Origin: Nanobdellota archaeon
Lineage (GTDB): Archaea; Nanobdellota; Nanobdellia; Pacearchaeales; GW2011-AR1
Reading direction: 5' to 3'
NCBI GenBank assembly: GCA_030640395.1
Contig: DAOWJK010000014.1
Span: forward strand, 1 to 5,941
Length of the DNA: 5,941 bases
Of the stretch, positions 3,198-5,941 are shown piece after piece. Numbering within the stretch: the stretch's first letter is position 1; each line of letters begins with the position of its first letter. Below the pieces are notes generated by a model. It ran no database searches, was not told where the DNA came from, and saw only the letters and a program-made list of their open reading frames with translations. The translations under genes were made by a program, and so were the position numbers.

Positions 3198-5492
3198 ATG
3201 CCAGAAAAAAATAAAATTCAATTGAAAGTTGTTGAGGCTCAGCAGGACGATGTTTACAAAGGTATTGCCCGGCTGGATTATGAATTGATGAGGGAGTTGG
3301 GTGTTCAGCGAGGGGATGTGATTTTAATTAAAGGCAATCGTGCGACTATTGCGATTGCTGACAGGGCATATCCTGCTGATGTTGGCGAGGGCATTATCAG
3401 GATTGATGGTATTCTCAGGAAAAATGCAAAGACAAGTTTGGGGGATGTTGTTGAGGTTTCCAAGGTTGATATTAAGGAGGCAAAAAAAGTTACGATTGCT
3501 CCTGCGCAAAAAGGAATTATGGTTCAGGGAGATCCTGAAAGTTTGAGAAGAGGACTTTTGGGACGGGCAACTGTGAAAGGAGATATTGTTGTTTTAGGAG
3601 GTGTGCAAAGGAGACAGGATTTATTGTCAGATGAGTTTGGTGATTTTAATGATATGTTAGGAGGCATGTTAGGGAATTTAGGTTTTGGGAATTTAGGAGG
3701 GGGTGTTGCGCAGATTAAGTTTTTGGTTGTGTCAACTAATCCTAATCAGCCGGTTATCATCACAGAGAACACAGAAGTTGTTTTGAATCCCAAGGCAGTT
3801 GAAATCAGCGAAGACAGTGTGCCTGAAATTAATTATGAGGATATTGGCGGGCTTTCAGAGGAAATTAAAAAAATTCGTGAGATGGTTGAGATTCCAATAA
3901 AGCATCCTGAAATTTTTCAGAAATTGGGAATTGAACCGCCCAAGGGTGTTTTGTTGCACGGACCCCCTGGAACAGGGAAGACACTTTTGGCAAAGGCAGT
4001 TGCAAATGAATCCGAGGCGCATTTTATTTTATTAAACGGCCCGGAAATTATGTCAAAGTTTTATGGAGAATCAGAAAAGAAAATCAGGGATATTTTTGCA
4101 GAGGCAGAAAAAAACGCGCCTTCAATTATTTTTATTGACGAGATAGATGCGATTGCTCCGAAGAGAGAGGATGTTGGCGGCGAGGTTGAAAGAAGAGTTG
4201 TGTCGCAGATTTTGACAATGATGGATGGCTTGAAGTCAAGGGGCAATGTTGTGGTTATCGGAGCGACAAACAGGGTTAATGCTCTTGATTCTGCATTGAG
4301 GCGGCCAGGCAGGTTTGACAGGGAGATTATAATTAATGTTCCGGATAAAAAAGGGAGGCTCGCTGTTTTGAAAATTCATACTCGGGGGATGCCTTTAACC
4401 AAAGACGTTAAACTGGATAAAATATCTTCTATTACACATGGTTTTGTCGGGGCTGATTTGGAAGCATTGTCAAAAGAAGCTGCTATGAATGTCTTGAGAA
4501 AGTTTCTTCCTAAGTTAAAACTTGATAGTGAAGAGCAGATTCCTCCGGAAGTCCTGTCCAAATTGGTTGTGAACAAGGATGATTTTGCAGATGCTCTTAG
4601 GGTTGTTCGACCGTCAGCAATGAGAGAGGTTTTGGTTGAGACCCCGAATATTAACTGGAATTCTGTCGGAGGTTTGGATAATGTGAAGGGGGAGTTGAAA
4701 GAAGCAGTTGAATGGCCAATGAAATATCCTGATAGTTTTAAAAGACTGGGCATTAGACCTTCAAGAGGGATTTTGCTTTTTGGACCGCCTGGAACAGGGA
4801 AGACACTTTTGGCAAAGGCTGTTGCAAAAGAATCAGAGGCGAATTTTATTCAGGTCAAAGGTCCGTCGTTGCTGAGCATGTGGGTTGGAAAATCTGAGGA
4901 AGGCATGAGAAAAATTTTTGAGAGGGCAAGACAAGTTGCGCCGTGTGTTGTGTTTTTTGACGAGATTGATTCTTTGGCTGGACACAGAGGAGCAGAGACA
5001 GGAACAAGAGTTACTGAAAGAGTTTTAAATCAAATGCTTGCAGAAATAGATGGCTTGGAAGATTTAAATGATATTCTTATTATTGGAGCAACTAACCGTC
5101 CTGACATGCTTGACCCTGCTTTGTTAAGACCAGGGAGGTTTGACAGAATTTTGTTGGTGAATGCACCTAAAGAAGAAGGCAGAAAAATGATTTTGGAAAT
5201 TCATACCAAGGATATGCCTTTGGCTAAGAATGTCAGAATTAAGGATGTTGCTAAGAAAACAGAGGGTTTTACAGGTGCTGACTTGGAGGCATTGGTTCGT
5301 GAGGCAGCGATGCTGGCATTGAGAGAATCTATTGATTCCAAAGAAGTAAATAAAAAACATTTTGAAGAGGCATTGAAGAAAATTAAACCGAGCGTGACTA
5401 AAGCAACAATTGATGTTTACAAGAAAGTTGAAGAGAGTTTTTTGAAATCTGCCAAGGCAGCTGTTCCTATTGCAACCAGCTATCTGGGGTAA
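3198..5492 (+). CDS. cdc48: Cdc48/VAT/p97-type AAA+ ATPase (two-ring unfoldase)
   Basis: A 764-aa full-length protein of the Cdc48 family. These proteins form hexamers that thread and unfold substrates, often for the 20S proteasome. The N domain is about 1-205, with a glycine-rich loop at about 145-170 (phenylalanine, methionine and glycine repeats). D1 has Walker A GPPGTGKT at 255-262, pore loop K-F-Y-G at 287-290, Walker B FIDEID at 312-317 and arginine-finger region RRPGRFDRE at 368-376. D2 has Walker A GPPGTGKT at 529-536, pore loop M-W-V-G at 561-564, Walker B FFDEID at 586-591 and a matching LLRPGRFDR segment. Both rings therefore appear ATPase-competent, with aromatic pore residues. 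The C-terminus, SYLG, has Tyr third from the end, so it is not a standard HbYX proteasome-docking motif. The ATG lies one base after the upstream regulator's stop with no good ribosome binding site, so translation may be coupled. Confidence 0.97.
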   Translation: MPEKNKIQLKVVEAQQDDVYKGIARLDYELMRELGVQRGDVILIKGNRATIAIADRAYPADVGEGIIRIDGILRKNAKTSLGDVVEVSKVDIKEAKKVTIAPAQKGIMVQGDPESLRRGLLGRATVKGDIVVLGGVQRRQDLLSDEFGDFNDMLGGMLGNLGFGNLGGGVAQIKFLVVSTNPNQPVIITENTEVVLNPKAVEISEDSVPEINYEDIGGLSEEIKKIREMVEIPIKHPEIFQKLGIEPPKGVLLHGPPGTGKTLLAKAVANESEAHFILLNGPEIMSKFYGESEKKIRDIFAEAEKNAPSIIFIDEIDAIAPKREDVGGEVERRVVSQILTMMDGLKSRGNVVVIGATNRVNALDSALRRPGRFDREIIINVPDKKGRLAVLKIHTRGMPLTKDVKLDKISSITHGFVGADLEALSKEAAMNVLRKFLPKLKLDSEEQIPPEVLSKLVVNKDDFADALRVVRPSAMREVLVETPNINWNSVGGLDNVKGELKEAVEWPMKYPDSFKRLGIRPSRGILLFGPPGTGKTLLAKAVAKESEANFIQVKGPSLLSMWVGKSEEGMRKIFERARQVAPCVVFFDEIDSLAGHRGAETGTRVTERVLNQMLAEIDGLEDLNDILIIGATNRPDMLDPALLRPGRFDRILLVNAPKEEGRKMILEIHTKDMPLAKNVRIKDVAKKTEGFTGADLEALVREAAMLALRESIDSKEVNKKHFEEALKKIKPSVTKATIDVYKKVEESFLKSAKAAVPIATSYLG
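3960..4028 (+). repeat. Walker A segment of D1, near-identical at DNA level to D2
   Basis: These 69 bases match 4782-4850, the D2 Walker A region of the same gene, at 64 positions, including 32 consecutive identical bases (3966-3997 with 4788-4819). Synonymous sites, which need not be conserved, are shared as well. This suggests recent gene conversion or strong shared codon constraint between the two AAA+ modules. Confidence 0.6.
4782..4850 (+). repeat. Walker A segment of D2, partner of the repeat at 3960-4028
   Basis: This is the second copy of the internal direct repeat in cdc48, in the same orientation and 822 bases downstream of the first. Differences are confined to five of 69 positions. 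Three are synonymous (ccc/ccg, gca/gct, tcc/tca) and two change the residue (N to K, H to N). Confidence 0.6.
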
Positions 5493-5530
5493 ACCCCCGA
5501 CGGCTACTTGTTAAGTTAAAAGAATTAACT
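5486..5530. other. Convergent 3' region between cdc48 and methionine aminopeptidase with small stems
   Basis: GGGG (5486-5489) and CCCC (5494-5497) pair around TAAA over the cdc48 stop codon. AGTTAA (5514-5519) and TTAACT (5525-5530) pair around AAGAA. Both are short and the second is all A/T except one pair. They may mark the 3' ends of two convergent transcripts, which finish only 51 nt apart. No long T-run is present for the plus strand. Confidence 0.3.
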
Positions 5531-5543
5531 GATGCTATTGAAT

Positions 5544-5941
5544 TTATTCTGTAGTTACAATTTTTTCTTCGCCAACTAAAATTGTTTGTTCTGTCTGGCT
5601 CACAGGTTTTCCAGATGTTTCTACAAGTTGGGGGAATTGATGCAAATTTCCATTTTCTTCTAACTGCCTTAAACCAAACAATGCTTTTGTTCCAAATTTT
5701 TTTACAATCCATCTTGAGCAAAAAGGAAGTGTTTTGTGTTTTTCTTCAATAAATTTCAAAACTTCTCTTGCAATGGGGCTTCTGACATTTTTCTCGTCAA
5801 TTAAAATATAAATCCCGGAAGGTTTTCCATCATGAACTTTTCCGTTCCCAAAAGTCGCAAACGGCTCAATTGCATAAAGTCCTTTTTCTAAAATGACGTT
5901 TTTTTTATCATCAATGTTTGGAATTGTAACTCCTGCATGCA
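5544..5941 (-). CDS. map: Type II methionine aminopeptidase (5'-truncated by the window edge)
   Basis: The frame is open on the minus strand from the window end to a TAA at 5546-5544, giving 131 C-terminal residues. It matches the C-terminal part of archaeal MetAP2-like enzymes, which remove initiator Met from new proteins using two metal ions. Visible landmarks are HAGVTIPNI with the metal/substrate His (codon 5937-5939), IEPFATFGNG with a metal-binding Glu (5865-5867), LPFCSRWIVKKFG, and the final metal-binding Glu in T-E-Q-T-ILV (5589-5591), followed by the family's typical ending (IVTTE). The two N-terminal Asp ligands would lie beyond the window. The residue after the last Glu is usually His (E-H-T) and is Gln here. 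A TTG at 5757-5759 is an internal Leu codon, not a start. The gene is convergent with cdc48. Confidence 0.92.
   Translation of the reverse strand, partial: HAGVTIPNIDDKKNVILEKGLYAIEPFATFGNGKVHDGKPSGIYILIDEKNVRSPIAREVLKFIEEKHKTLPFCSRWIVKKFGTKALFGLRQLEENGNLHQFPQLVETSGKPVSQTEQTILVGEEKIVTTE

Noticed and set aside
5481..5492. HbYX proteasome-docking motif at the Cdc48 C-terminus
   Set aside because: The protein ends S-Y-L-G, so Tyr is third from the end rather than penultimate; only a loose resemblance remains.
5492..5502. Another tRNA 3' fragment, because AACCCCCGAC matches the tRNA-Lys T arm
   Set aside because: The match is only about ten bases of a simple C-run and does not extend to the acceptor strand.

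Overview
The window most likely comes from a small-genome archaeon, and a DPANN lineage (Woesearchaeota/Pacearchaeota-like) is my best guess. The DNA is A+T-rich. It carries a tRNA gene without encoded CCA, two TFS-type zinc-ribbon proteins, a Sec11-like signal peptidase with a long insert after the catalytic serine, a two-ring Cdc48 ATPase and a type II methionine aminopeptidase. Most start codons have no Shine-Dalgarno sequence. Instead a TTTAAA- or TTTATA-type TATA box sits about 22-28 nt upstream, as expected of archaeal leaderless transcripts. The DPANN placement rests on recognising protein style and was not tested by a tree.

Layout. Bases 2-325 hold the 3' end of an unrecognised gene (+). 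Bases 326-514 have no gene but are dense in inverted repeats and hold an imperfect copy of the 3' end of the adjacent tRNA. tRNA-Lys(CUU) lies at 515-589 (-). It diverges from a TFS-like gene (643-969, +), and one palindromic TTTAAA box lies between them. A 190-nt non-coding stretch with a strong hairpin separates that gene from a convergent canonical TFS gene (1160-1468, -). Next on the minus strand come signal peptidase I (1503-2132) and a 73-aa winged-helix regulator (2216-2437). The regulator diverges from a small unrecognised protein gene (2473-2736, +) through overlapping face-to-face promoters. Then comes a plus-strand operon: a zinc-ribbon/AbrB-like regulator (2843-3196) and, one base later, Cdc48 (3198-5492). 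A minus-strand methionine aminopeptidase (5544 to beyond the window end) converges on it.

How the genes fit together. Most of the window is core information processing and protein quality control: transcript-cleavage factors, tRNA-Lys, signal peptide removal, initiator-Met removal, and unfolding by Cdc48. The most notable regulatory unit is the zinc-ribbon/AbrB-like gene. A perfect 8+5+8 palindrome lies exactly between its TATA box and its start codon, and it is followed with a one-base gap by cdc48. This suggests an autoregulated operon in which a DNA-binding protein sets the level of the unfoldase. The second point of interest is the pair of TFS paralogues: one has the full catalytic hairpin (Q, R, D, E), while the other keeps D-E but has lost the flanking Q and R.
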